Shown here in pieces: positions 9,901-17,633 of a stretch of 64,000 bases of DNA (the first letter of the stretch is position 1; each line of letters begins with the position of its first letter). This DNA is from Pseudomonadota bacterium (lineage in GTDB: Bacteria; Myxococcota_A; UBA796; GCA-2862545): the NCBI GenBank assembly GCA_023954855.1, contig JAGSGY010000007.1, positions 1-64,000 of the forward strand, in the 5' to 3' direction. Both the position numbers and the translations under genes were made by a program. The notes under the pieces were generated by a model, which did not search any database, was not told the DNA's origin, and worked only from the letters and a program-made list of their open reading frames with translations.

Positions 9901-10498
9901 TGCGGTCACCCGTCTCGACTTCGAGGTCATTGCGGCTGAAGCCTCCGCCGAGGTCGCACGCGCCGCTTGCTCGGGCGAGATGGCTGGCGATGGCGAAGTC
10001 GAGGTCGTGGTGCTTCCACGTCGTCGCGAGGGCGAGCAGGTACCGGATCCGTTCTTGGCCGGCGGCCTCAAGGACCACGTACAGCAGTACCTGGCCCGTC
10101 GCTGCCTGGTGAACGTACAGCCGGTGGTCAGGCTCGCGACCTTCCAGAAGGTCGACGTGAGCATCGTGCTCAGACTTCGCGCCAACACCAATCTTCTTCA
10201 GGTCAGGGACCGGGCCCAGGCCTGGATTGCGCGCTTCCTCGATCCGTACTTCGGCGGTCTCGACGCGGATGGCTGGCCCTTCGGCGCCACGCTCTACGCC
10301 GAGGACTTTGGCCGCATGGTCACGGACATCCCCGAGGTTCGGCACATCATGGACGTCGAGGTCTACGCCGTCGGCGCCGACGACGACGAGAAGGTGCCTG
10401 GCTGGGAGGCTGGACGCGGCTCACGCACGCTGGTGCTCGAGTCCGATGACCTCTTCCAGGTTCGGAACATCCGCGTTCGCGCCGAGGGTGTGCAGTGA
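6929..10498 (+). CDS. Large CIS baseplate wedge protein (gpJ/gp6, Afp11-like)
   Basis: 1,189 residues, the usual length of Afp11-type proteins. The N-terminus has the family signature: a Tyr-x-Asp-Ile-Val-x-Glu-Ala-Arg motif, LIPQYCPEWTNLGDADPGM, then a LxQLFAWMTEM helix and RLNRVPDKTY. The C-terminal third carries the baseplate-J-like section (DGTITFGNGIRGKMVPVGTY and PGTAGNISPGGV) followed by SVLTSRDRAVTRLDFEVIA, typical of wedge proteins that polymerise around the hub. Middle residues 350-900 are beta-rich and less conserved, possibly mediating fibre attachment. It starts 3 nt after gp25 and its stop overlaps the next start (GTGA). Confidence 0.93.
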   Translation: MPIRPPKLDDRKYADIVREARTLIPQYCPEWTNLGDADPGMTLVQLFAWMTEMTIFRLNRVPDKTYVHFLNFIGEERRRARPSKLPVTFGLRGDERDSAEIPPFSRCSAKAEGGGEQLQFLTTDHVTVHGANVTRIVSVNAGNNPMVREIPFDHHPEHEKGLLFNGGRGIRLLQMDPIAHGPTSYTPQQYLYVAHDDFRLMDFELEEGQSLGRLRIRSATADNLPVGAIFKWEYYAGEEDGWLAVGLSDEEEEILGLPEIALDTHLPGLVEVTELGDGADPFPVPKDLQEEKYWIRGTVDYERWLAHRMQEDLEIAWRDDRGAEERPINNWEVRATGRNLEFFIQDMPPIRGGWTVHYTMVDRSMPAGRGQYIPRYRWLYRRGDSWEEIPHERVRHQDTSVILTGPLTDMATDGFNLRAERIETVNLRGFVPELDLDITWMRPVELFLGSGPETSAAAAIDTAELPTLPFQPANTLPPLLGMKFFIGTDLFENRAQKPVLVEIEVDFEWQDESLAEPDELYHMQLCYRAADTWRVVYDRKGTYTQFTFKQLDEEGALKAGRRKIRFKLNPKTQLKGLHRAIIAGQETTWLRLELTKAQLTKRVDKKTPPTPVTLKIYSVKLGVDGVMGKDVYEQPLPGPKMVSAEYRRHNRRLTRSVARVAGRLSEDYPFDTFIDIEDAAAKSTGKSKAKTKEELDIPVGHQAVYFQFDRALPSAQRHAILFKCRGETFLPEGEDVSWELLESGGRGRSKWARLTGTRDDDAGEAFLLNRTGSLAFSYPDAKKPAPEGHWMRVLFRSPKDPEVAPALPPLSHMMLNTVEAVNLHAFRMERFSGLGVPHQSVQLRRFPIFLHGEDGEEEVFDRPERFPDLRLFVTEGDGQRREWRKAPGNSILMASKDDRVFVVDPVDGTITFGNGIRGKMVPVGTYNIAVEVYHTIPGTAGNISPGGVASCDGFSDVVNVTNLLPATGGRNSESIEEIIRRAPSVLTSRDRAVTRLDFEVIAAEASAEVARAACSGEMAGDGEVEVVVLPRRREGEQVPDPFLAGGLKDHVQQYLARRCLVNVQPVVRLATFQKVDVSIVLRLRANTNLLQVRDRAQAWIARFLDPYFGGLDADGWPFGATLYAEDFGRMVTDIPEVRHIMDVEVYAVGADDDEKVPGWEAGRGSRTLVLESDDLFQVRNIRVRAEGVQ

Positions 10499-11604
10499 GA
10501 CGTCGTCGTCTGCCCACACGGGGCGCAAAGCGCAACCAACTGGTGAAAGCGGCACGTTCCTCGGACTACCGCTTTCTCGAAGACGTCGTGCGCATTCAGT
10601 TCCCGATTCGGGCCGCGCAGTCCTATCTGCGCCGCAACATGGCCAACCGCATCAGCTACCGCCTTGTTGAGACTCGCCGCGGCGAGACCCCCGGCATGGT
10701 GCGCGGCGTCGAAGTCCGTCATGAGAACTCCGGCGAGCGCAGCTGGGTGTCAGGGCGTCGCGTCTTGGCCAACGGCCAGCTTGCGAGCTTCTTCGTTCCG
10801 GACCACCTGGTCACCATCGAACCGCAAGTCGACGGTGCCGCAGCCCAGACACGGGTGCTGTCTCAGGGCGACGAGATCGTCCTGCATGTGCCGGTCCGAG
10901 GCTATCTGCGGTACTTGCCGGGTATCTTCCAGGGCAATGGTCCTGTGACTCAGCGCGAGGTGCTGCGCGTTCGCGACGCGTCGGTGGTTCGTTGGGGAGG
11001 GGCGGCCAAGGAGCAGGTGCGCGTCCTCGATGTGGATGAGGATCCGATTCGGCGCTTCCTCTTCCTCTTCCAGCACATCATGAGTGGCGTCACGGATCGC
11101 ATCGATGCGATTCCGGACCTCACCGACCCGCTGCTCTGTGACTCTCGCTTCTTGCCGTGGCTCGCCTCTTGGGTGGGCTTTGAGCTCGATGAGTCCCTGC
11201 CGATTCATCAACAGCGTGAGCTCGTGCGTCGCGCCATCCGTCTGTTCCGGAGCCGCGGCACCCGCCAGGGCATGGAAGAGATGGTTCGCGTTCTCACGTC
11301 GGCGCCCGTTCGCGTCCGTGAGCGCGTTCGTCCCAAGGCCGCAGTGCTCGGCCAGTGCACGCTGATTGGCGGACGAGACGTGGTGGAGCGCTACCACCTC
11401 TCCGAGCCCGGCGGCAGCTACCTCATGTCGGCCCATGACCGGTCCGACACCAGCTTCTTCAAGCTCATTCTCGAACCCCGCGACCGCTTTCACGGCCGGT
11501 TCGGTGAGCGCGCCCCAGGCGTGCTACGTCGAATCGTGCAGATCGTGAGCCAAGAGCGGCCCACCCACGTCGTCTTCACCATCGAGTTCGACGTCCGTAA
11601 GTGA
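10495..11604 (+). CDS. CIS baseplate wedge protein, phage tail protein I-like (Afp12/gp7-like)
   Basis: 369 residues starting at GTG 10495, which overlaps the previous stop by 4 nt. The N-terminal half is beta-rich. The central segment from YLRYLPGIFQGNGPV through FLFLFQHIMSGVTDRIDAIP to FLPWLASWVGFELDESLP is the recognisable tail-protein-I signature, followed by the RAIRLFRSRGTRQGMEEMV helix. Such proteins heterodimerise with the large wedge protein and connect the baseplate to fibres. Order after the Afp11-like gene agrees with other CIS loci. A gap of 13 nt separates it from the next gene. Confidence 0.85.
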   Translation: MRRRRLPTRGAKRNQLVKAARSSDYRFLEDVVRIQFPIRAAQSYLRRNMANRISYRLVETRRGETPGMVRGVEVRHENSGERSWVSGRRVLANGQLASFFVPDHLVTIEPQVDGAAAQTRVLSQGDEIVLHVPVRGYLRYLPGIFQGNGPVTQREVLRVRDASVVRWGGAAKEQVRVLDVDEDPIRRFLFLFQHIMSGVTDRIDAIPDLTDPLLCDSRFLPWLASWVGFELDESLPIHQQRELVRRAIRLFRSRGTRQGMEEMVRVLTSAPVRVRERVRPKAAVLGQCTLIGGRDVVERYHLSEPGGSYLMSAHDRSDTSFFKLILEPRDRFHGRFGERAPGVLRRIVQIVSQERPTHVVFTIEFDVRK

Positions 11605-11617
11605 CCGGAGCCTCAAC

Positions 11618-12553
11618 ATGGCCTTTTCCCATCAGCTAAAGCGGCTCAACCCCTATGAGGGTCTCTGTCTCACGGCCTCGGATCTGCTCGACGAGCAGCT
11701 CTACCACCGCCGCAACCTGCAGCGTCACTCGCTGTTCATGCACGGACACGGCATTGTCCAGGGCCTTCAGGTCGAGCTCGAGCAGCAGCGCAAGAAGTAC
11801 CAGGCGGTCATCAAGTCCGGCTATGGCCTGACCGGTGACGGCCAGGGCGTGCAGCTTCTGCAGGACGTGAAGGTGCCGCTCGAGGTGCCGAAGTCCGACG
11901 GCGAGTACATGCTCTGGCTCTTCCACGTCGAGGCGCCCGAAGCCGACAGCGCTCGCCCGGTGTTCGACACGCAAGAGAAGAAGGAAGCTCGTGTCGCAGA
12001 GTCTGCGGCTCCGCGCCTGTTCCCGATCGAAGCCGAGCATGCCGACGGCGTCGCGCTGTGCCGCATCAACGTGCGCTTGGGCCGCATGGTCCAGGTCCAG
12101 CTGCCGGTTCCGCGGGCTGGACGCCAGTCGCGCGCTGCCGAGTCGTACCTCAAGCCCCGGGTGACCGAGTTCATTCGCTTGCAGAAGAAGGTCATGGATG
12201 CCTTGTTCCGCACGGCGGTGCTCAAAGAGATGAGCATTGGCGCCTTTGGCTTCTACTCATCGCTCGTGTCGGCCGAGTTCGTCCTCATCGAAGAGGGGAC
12301 CACGGACCGCGTGCTCTACCGCACGGCTGGAACGCTGATCGCTTACTCGCACGACTTCTACAACCCGCTTCCGAAGACCACGGACCGCATCAAGCAGTTC
12401 ACGGACTTCGTTCGTCGCGTGCACGCGGAGGTTCCGACACCCGAGCAGAGTGACGAGACCTGGCTCAAGTGGTTCCAGCAGTTCGAACGACTTCTGCAGC
12501 CCCTCCAGCGCATCAGTGATGAGCTCGAGAAGACGGTTGAGGCCAAGCGGTGA
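11618..12553 (+). CDS. CIS-associated baseplate-periphery protein (function not established)
   Basis: 311 residues. The N-terminus reads NPYEGLCLTASDLLDEQLYH, then a long polar helix and FMHGHGIVQGLQVELEQ. This 'L-T-A-x-D-(F/L)-x-x-E-Q-x-Y-H ... H-G-x-G-(V/I)-V-x-G-L' pattern recurs in proteins beside CIS baseplate genes of many bacteria and is reminiscent of the N-terminus of the T6SS adaptor TssK; I infer, not know, a baseplate-edge or adaptor role. The middle is beta-rich with an Ala/Glu loop. The C-terminus (from TDFVRRVHAEVPTPEQ) is helical. Its stop overlaps the next start by 4 nt, coupling it to the ubiquitin-like membrane protein, which may be its membrane partner. Confidence 0.7.
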   Translation: MAFSHQLKRLNPYEGLCLTASDLLDEQLYHRRNLQRHSLFMHGHGIVQGLQVELEQQRKKYQAVIKSGYGLTGDGQGVQLLQDVKVPLEVPKSDGEYMLWLFHVEAPEADSARPVFDTQEKKEARVAESAAPRLFPIEAEHADGVALCRINVRLGRMVQVQLPVPRAGRQSRAAESYLKPRVTEFIRLQKKVMDALFRTAVLKEMSIGAFGFYSSLVSAEFVLIEEGTTDRVLYRTAGTLIAYSHDFYNPLPKTTDRIKQFTDFVRRVHAEVPTPEQSDETWLKWFQQFERLLQPLQRISDELEKTVEAKR

Positions 12554-13461
12554 GTCAGCTCCCTACAGCGCCAGGCGACGCCGGCTCTGTACAAGTGCGG
12601 GTCCAGGTCATCGACTTGGAACCGTTCGCGCTTGACCTGGTTGTGCCGACCTATCTTCCCGCCTCGGACCTCACCCAGCGTGTGGCACGAGACGCGGGTC
12701 TCGGTGCGTACTGGGATGACGGCACCCGGCGAACCTTCTGGCTCCGTGCCCGTGGACGAGTGCTTCAGGATCACGAGAAGCTCGAAGACTTCGGTGTGGT
12801 TCCCGGCGAGCTTCTGCACTTGCTTCCACAGCCCCCGGTGGGATCAGGAGTGCATGAGCGCCCGCCCGAGTACCCTGAGAACAAGGGCTATGCGGCGGCC
12901 GGCAACCTCAACATGGCCTCGGGCCTTGCGGTCAACTTCCTCTGGACCTTCGGCTGGGCACTTGCGCTGCTCTACAGCCCGGATGTGGCGGTCGCCATCT
13001 TCCCGGCGGCTGGGCTCTCCCTCCTCTCCGTCAGCTTCGTTCGGCACCTTCTCGGTGGCGACGGTAGCGACTGGAAGGTCCCTGTCATCGGGTTCTTGGT
13101 CTTCTGGCCGCTGATGACCCTCGCGTTTGCACCCGCCGTCCTCTGGGCCGATATTGCCGGGGATCAGCTCACCCTATTCGGGGTGACGGCTTGGGTCGTG
13201 GGTAGCACGGGCGTGTTGCTCGGGTGGCTCGCCTGGTATGGCGCCGTCGAGCGGCTCCCAGAGCGCACGTCCGCCCAGGCCATCCAGGAAGAAGTCGAGG
13301 CCATCTACAACTGCGGCATCTGTGGTCTGCCGGTCGAGCCTTCGGTTCGAGCACCGTGCAACTTCAACTGCGGACAGGTGTTTCACGTCGGCTGCTACCA
13401 GGCGCGGGCCTCGGTACATCAAGGCACCGGCTGTGCCGTCTGTGGCTTTCAGCCCGGCTAG
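12550..13461 (+). CDS. Ubiquitin-like domain / 4 TM / C4HC3 zinc-finger membrane protein
   Basis: 303 residues from GTG at 12550, overlapping the previous stop (GTGA). Residues 14-93 look like a beta-grasp ubiquitin-like domain of the YukD type (VQVRVQVIDLEPFALDLVVP, helix, then GRVLQDHEKLEDFGV and ELLHLLP, matching the 'L-x-D-x-x-x-L-x-x-x-x-I/V' end of ubiquitin folds). Four predicted membrane helices follow at about 126-143, 146-164, 177-200 and 209-233. The C-terminal 50 residues hold C255-x2-C258, C270-x3-C274, H279-x2-C282 and C295-x2-C298, a C4HC3 binuclear zinc-finger pattern of the PHD/RING superfamily. Prokaryotic RING-like treble clefs beside ubiquitin-like domains are known in general, but I know of none as a CIS component. 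The ligands are seen directly; the fold and any ligase-like or scaffold role are inference. Confidence 0.8.
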   Translation: MSQLPTAPGDAGSVQVRVQVIDLEPFALDLVVPTYLPASDLTQRVARDAGLGAYWDDGTRRTFWLRARGRVLQDHEKLEDFGVVPGELLHLLPQPPVGSGVHERPPEYPENKGYAAAGNLNMASGLAVNFLWTFGWALALLYSPDVAVAIFPAAGLSLLSVSFVRHLLGGDGSDWKVPVIGFLVFWPLMTLAFAPAVLWADIAGDQLTLFGVTAWVVGSTGVLLGWLAWYGAVERLPERTSAQAIQEEVEAIYNCGICGLPVEPSVRAPCNFNCGQVFHVGCYQARASVHQGTGCAVCGFQPG

Positions 13462-15338
13462 TCCTCGTCGCCCAGGGCTGGCGGTGACCAGCGGGCCAGC
13501 AGTGAGAATCCCGCGTAGGCGCCCATGTGGTACAGCTGCACGCCGGCTTGGGTGCGTGCGTGCTCGGCATCGGCCCAGTCCTCAGCATGCAACCGCGTTT
13601 CCATGCGCGTGAGCGAGGCTTCGGCGAAGACCAAGCCGTTTCTCCGCTGGGTGGCTTCGTGGGCTCGGGGCAGGGGATCGACCTCATCGTGCCGTGACTC
13701 TGAGATGAGCGCCGCGTCTCTCAGTACATCGAAGCAAGGGCCAAATGAGGAAGGCGCAGCGGATCCCACACGCGCGAGTTCGTCCGCGAGGCCGAGCTTT
13801 CCGGCGGCGATGCGGGTGAGCAAGGCGGCCGCCTCGAGTTCCCACCCATCGAGCTTCGTGCTGAGCCAGGGGATGGCATCGAGCGCGCGGCCCTCTGCCC
13901 AGGCATCGACCAGCGGATCGGGCTCCTGGACAGGCGGGAGTGTCAGGTGTGCGCCCGGTGACAGCACCGATGCGGCCGCGGATGCGAGCGCGTCGATGGC
14001 CCTTTGGTTCTGAGCGTGGATGCGCTTTGCGGCCCGCTTGAAGCCCGCTTCCAGGCCCTTGGGGCCGACCGCACCGGTCTGAGCGGCCCTTGCGATCTCG
14101 ACGAGAAGACCCAGGCTGTCGCCCACATCCGCATCGAGCTGGGCGAGAGCTGCGCGCAGAGCTGGATGAGGGGGGCCGACGGTCCAGCGGTTGGCCACCT
14201 CGCCAATCACGACCGCCGCGGAAGCCAGCTGGACCCGCCCGAGCGCGCATTGTTCTGCAAGTCGCTCTGCGGCTTTCACGGCCGCGCCGCGGTGCGGGGG
14301 AGGCTTCGCGCCGCCCGTGTGCTCTGCAATGAGGGCGGCGATGCCGAGTGGGTCGTCCTCTTCTTCCTCTTGGGACCCGGCGATCTGCGCCAGCTTGGGG
14401 ACGAGAGCGATGGGGTGGATCAGATCCACGAGGTCCGAGACAGCTTGCCGTAGGACTGCGACGGCTTCAGGCCCGGCGGGGTGTGGGCGGCGTCGCTGCG
14501 CCTGTTGCGGGGCACGGGCGTCGTAGAGCCCTAGGGCGATCGGAAGGGAGCCCTCGAACTGGTCGCCAGCGGAACTCGCGTGGGCAATGAGACGTCGCCG
14601 GCGAGCGCGAAGCTCGAGGTCGAAGACCACCAGCCCACTCGAGGCGGGATCCGAGGCGTCGGCGAGGGTCGGACTTGCGAGCAGCGCGTGGATGCCGATC
14701 GCGCCTGCACGGGCGCGTGACAGCAGCACCCTGCCGTGGGGGTCGACCAATGACGGTGCGGCGGGTGTGATGGCGTGGGCCAACGTGCGCCAGACCAAGT
14801 CTGTCGGGCCCCAGGCAAACGCCCCGCGGGCCCAGTCGGCGAGCGAGCTTGCCACCACCTCCGCCGTGGGTTGGATCAGCGCGTCGATGGCGGACGAAGA
14901 GTGGGTCTGCGGGGCCGGCGCGCTCCGAATGGCCTGTACCCAGTCCTCGTCCTCATCGGGAAGGTCGTCCTCGGGCATCGACTCCGTGAAGCGCTGCCGT
15001 TGCTCCGACTTGCGAGTCCTCGGTCGCCAGGCCTCGGCCATGAGCGCTTCTTCGAACGGCACGTCGGCGGGTGCTGCGTCGTCGTCGCCTCCGTAGTCCA
15101 CTCCCTCCTTTTCGGCGGTCGAGGTCCGCATCGCGAGGCCGGCACCGCCTCCTCCGCCCTGGTCACCGGGGGGAGCGGAAGCGGAAGTGATCATCGAGGC
15201 AATCGCGGCATTCCCGAGCTGATCCTGACGACGATCGCGCTCCGGCTCTTTAGTCTCTAGCTCCTGAACTTCTTCCTGTTCATGGTCGACTGTGGACTTC
15301 TTCTTTCGGTCGTCGTCCTGATTGTTCCGCCTAGCCAC
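13458..15338 (-). CDS. Hypothetical CIS-locus protein, candidate cargo
   Basis: About 626 residues from GTG at 15338; an ATG at 15395 adds 19 residues but crowds the divergent start, so I prefer the GTG. No family recognised. The first 60 residues are highly charged and disordered and lead into RRQDQLGNAAIASMI, which resembles the 'x-x-GN-x-AV-x-x-(M/L)' motif near the N-terminus of many secreted CIS- or toxin-associated proteins. A Gly stretch and an acidic linker (PEDDLPDEDEDWVQ) follow. Residues from about 145 on are Ala/Leu-rich helices without catalytic motifs I can name. It is the only minus-strand gene in the CIS block and shares a CTAG stop with the zinc-finger gene. Cargo, chaperone or accessory structural protein are all possible. 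Confidence 0.6.
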   Translation of the reverse strand: MARRNNQDDDRKKKSTVDHEQEEVQELETKEPERDRRQDQLGNAAIASMITSASAPPGDQGGGGGAGLAMRTSTAEKEGVDYGGDDDAAPADVPFEEALMAEAWRPRTRKSEQRQRFTESMPEDDLPDEDEDWVQAIRSAPAPQTHSSSAIDALIQPTAEVVASSLADWARGAFAWGPTDLVWRTLAHAITPAAPSLVDPHGRVLLSRARAGAIGIHALLASPTLADASDPASSGLVVFDLELRARRRRLIAHASSAGDQFEGSLPIALGLYDARAPQQAQRRRPHPAGPEAVAVLRQAVSDLVDLIHPIALVPKLAQIAGSQEEEEDDPLGIAALIAEHTGGAKPPPHRGAAVKAAERLAEQCALGRVQLASAAVVIGEVANRWTVGPPHPALRAALAQLDADVGDSLGLLVEIARAAQTGAVGPKGLEAGFKRAAKRIHAQNQRAIDALASAAASVLSPGAHLTLPPVQEPDPLVDAWAEGRALDAIPWLSTKLDGWELEAAALLTRIAAGKLGLADELARVGSAAPSSFGPCFDVLRDAALISESRHDEVDPLPRAHEATQRRNGLVFAEASLTRMETRLHAEDWADAEHARTQAGVQLYHMGAYAGFSLLARWSPPALGDED

Positions 15339-15428
15339 GCAGCACCTGCTCAGCGCGTCCTGTGCGCGCCGCTCTACTTTGATACGGTATAGCACCTGCC
15401 GGCGGAGAGTTGGCGCGGGGAGAGGTGC
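15339..15428. promoter_or_regulatory. Divergent promoter region between candidate cargo and pseudokinase genes
   Basis: The 90 bp between the two divergent starts include a locally AT-richer patch with TATAGC on the plus strand (15388-15393) and TATACC/TATCAA on the minus strand. No clear -35 boxes are visible. The plus-strand gene has a strong ribosome-binding site (GGGGAGAGG) just before its ATG. Confidence 0.35.
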
Positions 15429-17633
15429 ATGGACAGCATCGCGGGCATGAAGCCCACGGGACGACGGATCAGCGGACCGGCGTCCGACTTAATCGAGCTC
15501 GAGGCCGACAACGGGCTGAAGCACACGGCGGTTGCCTTCAAGGAGGTGTTCTGGGAACGACCCGGGATCACCTCGTCCTTGACGGTGATCTTGGGCTTCC
15601 TCGAGTCGCCCATGGTGACGGGTCTTGTCGAGCTTGTGCACCGCGATCCCGACGAGGGATTGTTCGTCTACCCCACAGGATCGGTCTGGTCGGTCGCGGA
15701 AGTGATTCGCGCCATGTCGAATGCCGGCCGAGTGCCCGGAATCCGCGCAGGCCTCGAGCTCTGCTACGTCGCGGGTCAGGTCCTGATGGAAGCCGGAGAG
15801 AGCGGTCCTGCGCAGGGCATCTACTCCCACGGAGGCCTGACGCCTTGGCGCTTGCTGCTCAAGGCCGACGGCCAGGTTCAGCTTCTCGGCTACGGCCTTC
15901 CACAGGTCGAAGTGCTCGAGTACCTCGAAGATCCGTCGGTGATGCCCCGCGAGGACAGCTTCCGATACTGCCCGCCCGAACGGCTCGAAGGGCAGGCCGA
16001 GGATGTGACCTCTGATCTGTTCGCCCTTGCGCTGATCGGGCTCGAGATGATGACCGGCAAGCCCGTCTACGATGGGCTGGTCGACGACATTCTCCAGAAG
16101 GCCCGCCGCGCGGAGGGGGCCTACACCCTCTACAAGTGGCGCGACAAGCTGCCGGACTCGGTCCGCGAAGTGCTTGGCAAGGCGATCAAGTTCGACCCGG
16201 ACACCCGCTACCAGGACCCGAACGACTTCGTGCATGACGTGCACGACATTCTCTCTTCGATGGATGCAGAGGGACCGAGCCTGATGGAGGTCATGGAGAC
16301 GGTGCGGCGGGCTCCCAAGCGTGGACGGGCCCTCATGGGGGGGCAGACTGCGGCGCTGAGCAAAGAGCAACTCCGCAAGATGACAGAAGAGATGGACGAT
16401 GTGGACGGCCGTAGTGTTTCAGCGCCGACCCGACCCCGCTCCGACGCCGAGCCCGAGGAACCCGCCGAGCAACCTCGATGGGGCAAAGTCAGCCGCCGTG
16501 GGCGCCGGGGAGAAGAGGAAGAAGAGCCCGAGCCCAAGCCAGCGCGTGGGTCTTCGCGACGCGGTCGAAAGGCCGCTGAAGAGCCCTCAGGTGGGCGTGG
16601 GCGTCTGCGGCGTTCCGCAGGTAGCGATGATGCGAAGCCCGCTGAGTCCAGTGGACGAGGGCGTCTGCGTCGCTCGTCTGGCGAAGAAGAGGGCGGTGGC
16701 AGACGTCTGCGCCGCTCGAGCTCCGAGGACGGTCCGCCGAGCCGCGGACGCGCCGAGGAGTCCTCGAAAGAAGATGCCCGTTCGCGCCTTCGTCGGTCTC
16801 GCGATGAGAAGGAGGAGCCCCGTAGCCGACCGCGTCGCCGAGGCGAAGAGGCCGAAGAGGCGCCGAGGTTGCGCCGGAGCCGCGGTTCTGAAGAAGCGTC
16901 CCCTCGAGCGAGCCAGGACCGACCTCGTCGCCGTCGCGATGAGCCGGCCAAGGAAGCGCCGGTGAGCGGTGCCGCGGCATTGCTTGCGAAGCTGCGCTCG
17001 AGTTCGGGTGTTCCCGCCACGGCCCCGGAGCCGCCAGCTACGGGCGTCAACGCTCCCGAGCCAACTCCAGAAGCACCGGCGCCCGCTCCGGCGGCTCCCG
17101 CCGTTGCCGCCAAGCCCGCTCCTGCAGCGGCTCCTCCGGTGGTGTCGGCAACTGCGGGAGAAGACGCTCCCGGCGAGGCGATCACCGTGCGGGTGGGCGG
17201 CGCCGAGCTGTCGTTGGCCATCGCGGGTCGAACCGTCGCCGATGTGGCGGCTCGCTGGACGACGGCGGTTGGCATCCCCACCGACCTGTCGGGACGGGTG
17301 ACGGGCTGGTACTGCATCGAACAGGGCGGTGAGCGGCTCAAGGGCTCCACGCTCGCGGCCATTCTTGATACCGGAAAGCCTGCAGACCTCGTGTTCATCC
17401 AAAACGAGTCGCGGGTGCTGACCTTCGAAGTCGAGGGGCTCGATGCCCCGATTCGGTTCCGCGCCCCGGTGGGGATGGCGGTGCCGGCGGCTTCCATCGT
17501 GGGTCACTTGGTGTCCTGGCTCGACCTTCCCGCCGGCTCATGGGCTCTGCATGCTGGAGATCAAGCCATCGAGGCCGCGCAGGTGCTCGGCGAGGCGGCG
17601 GCAGACGCCGATGTCATCACGGTGAGGCGCTAG
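15429..17633 (+). CDS. Pseudokinase with RLRRS repeats and two C-terminal ubiquitin-like domains
   Basis: 734 residues. Residues 1-275 follow a protein-kinase fold (a YCPPERLEGQAEDVTSDLFA segment, FDPDTRYQDPNDFV near the end), but the catalytic His-Arg-Asp loop reads HGGLTPWRLLL and the DFG reads LGYG, and no glycine loop is visible, so it should be inactive. Residues about 300-515 are a charged, disordered linker with five RLRRS repeats (390-490). A Pro/Ala linker follows. Residues 585-660 and 661-734 look like two beta-grasp ubiquitin-like domains (starting ITVRVGGAELSLAIAGRTVA and RVLTFEVEGLDAPIRF); the protein ends VITVRR. RRxS sites suit basophilic kinases; the active kinase at 20151 is a natural candidate. 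The next gene begins immediately after the stop. Scaffold role inferred. Confidence 0.78.
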   Translation: MDSIAGMKPTGRRISGPASDLIELEADNGLKHTAVAFKEVFWERPGITSSLTVILGFLESPMVTGLVELVHRDPDEGLFVYPTGSVWSVAEVIRAMSNAGRVPGIRAGLELCYVAGQVLMEAGESGPAQGIYSHGGLTPWRLLLKADGQVQLLGYGLPQVEVLEYLEDPSVMPREDSFRYCPPERLEGQAEDVTSDLFALALIGLEMMTGKPVYDGLVDDILQKARRAEGAYTLYKWRDKLPDSVREVLGKAIKFDPDTRYQDPNDFVHDVHDILSSMDAEGPSLMEVMETVRRAPKRGRALMGGQTAALSKEQLRKMTEEMDDVDGRSVSAPTRPRSDAEPEEPAEQPRWGKVSRRGRRGEEEEEPEPKPARGSSRRGRKAAEEPSGGRGRLRRSAGSDDAKPAESSGRGRLRRSSGEEEGGGRRLRRSSSEDGPPSRGRAEESSKEDARSRLRRSRDEKEEPRSRPRRRGEEAEEAPRLRRSRGSEEASPRASQDRPRRRRDEPAKEAPVSGAAALLAKLRSSSGVPATAPEPPATGVNAPEPTPEAPAPAPAAPAVAAKPAPAAAPPVVSATAGEDAPGEAITVRVGGAELSLAIAGRTVADVAARWTTAVGIPTDLSGRVTGWYCIEQGGERLKGSTLAAILDTGKPADLVFIQNESRVLTFEVEGLDAPIRFRAPVGMAVPAASIVGHLVSWLDLPAGSWALHAGDQAIEAAQVLGEAAADADVITVRR

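Noticed and set aside
16597-16900. Repeated DNA in the pseudokinase gene as a possible CRISPR or tandem-repeat array
   Set aside because: The repeats keep the reading frame, vary at the DNA level and encode RLRRS units; they are protein repeats.
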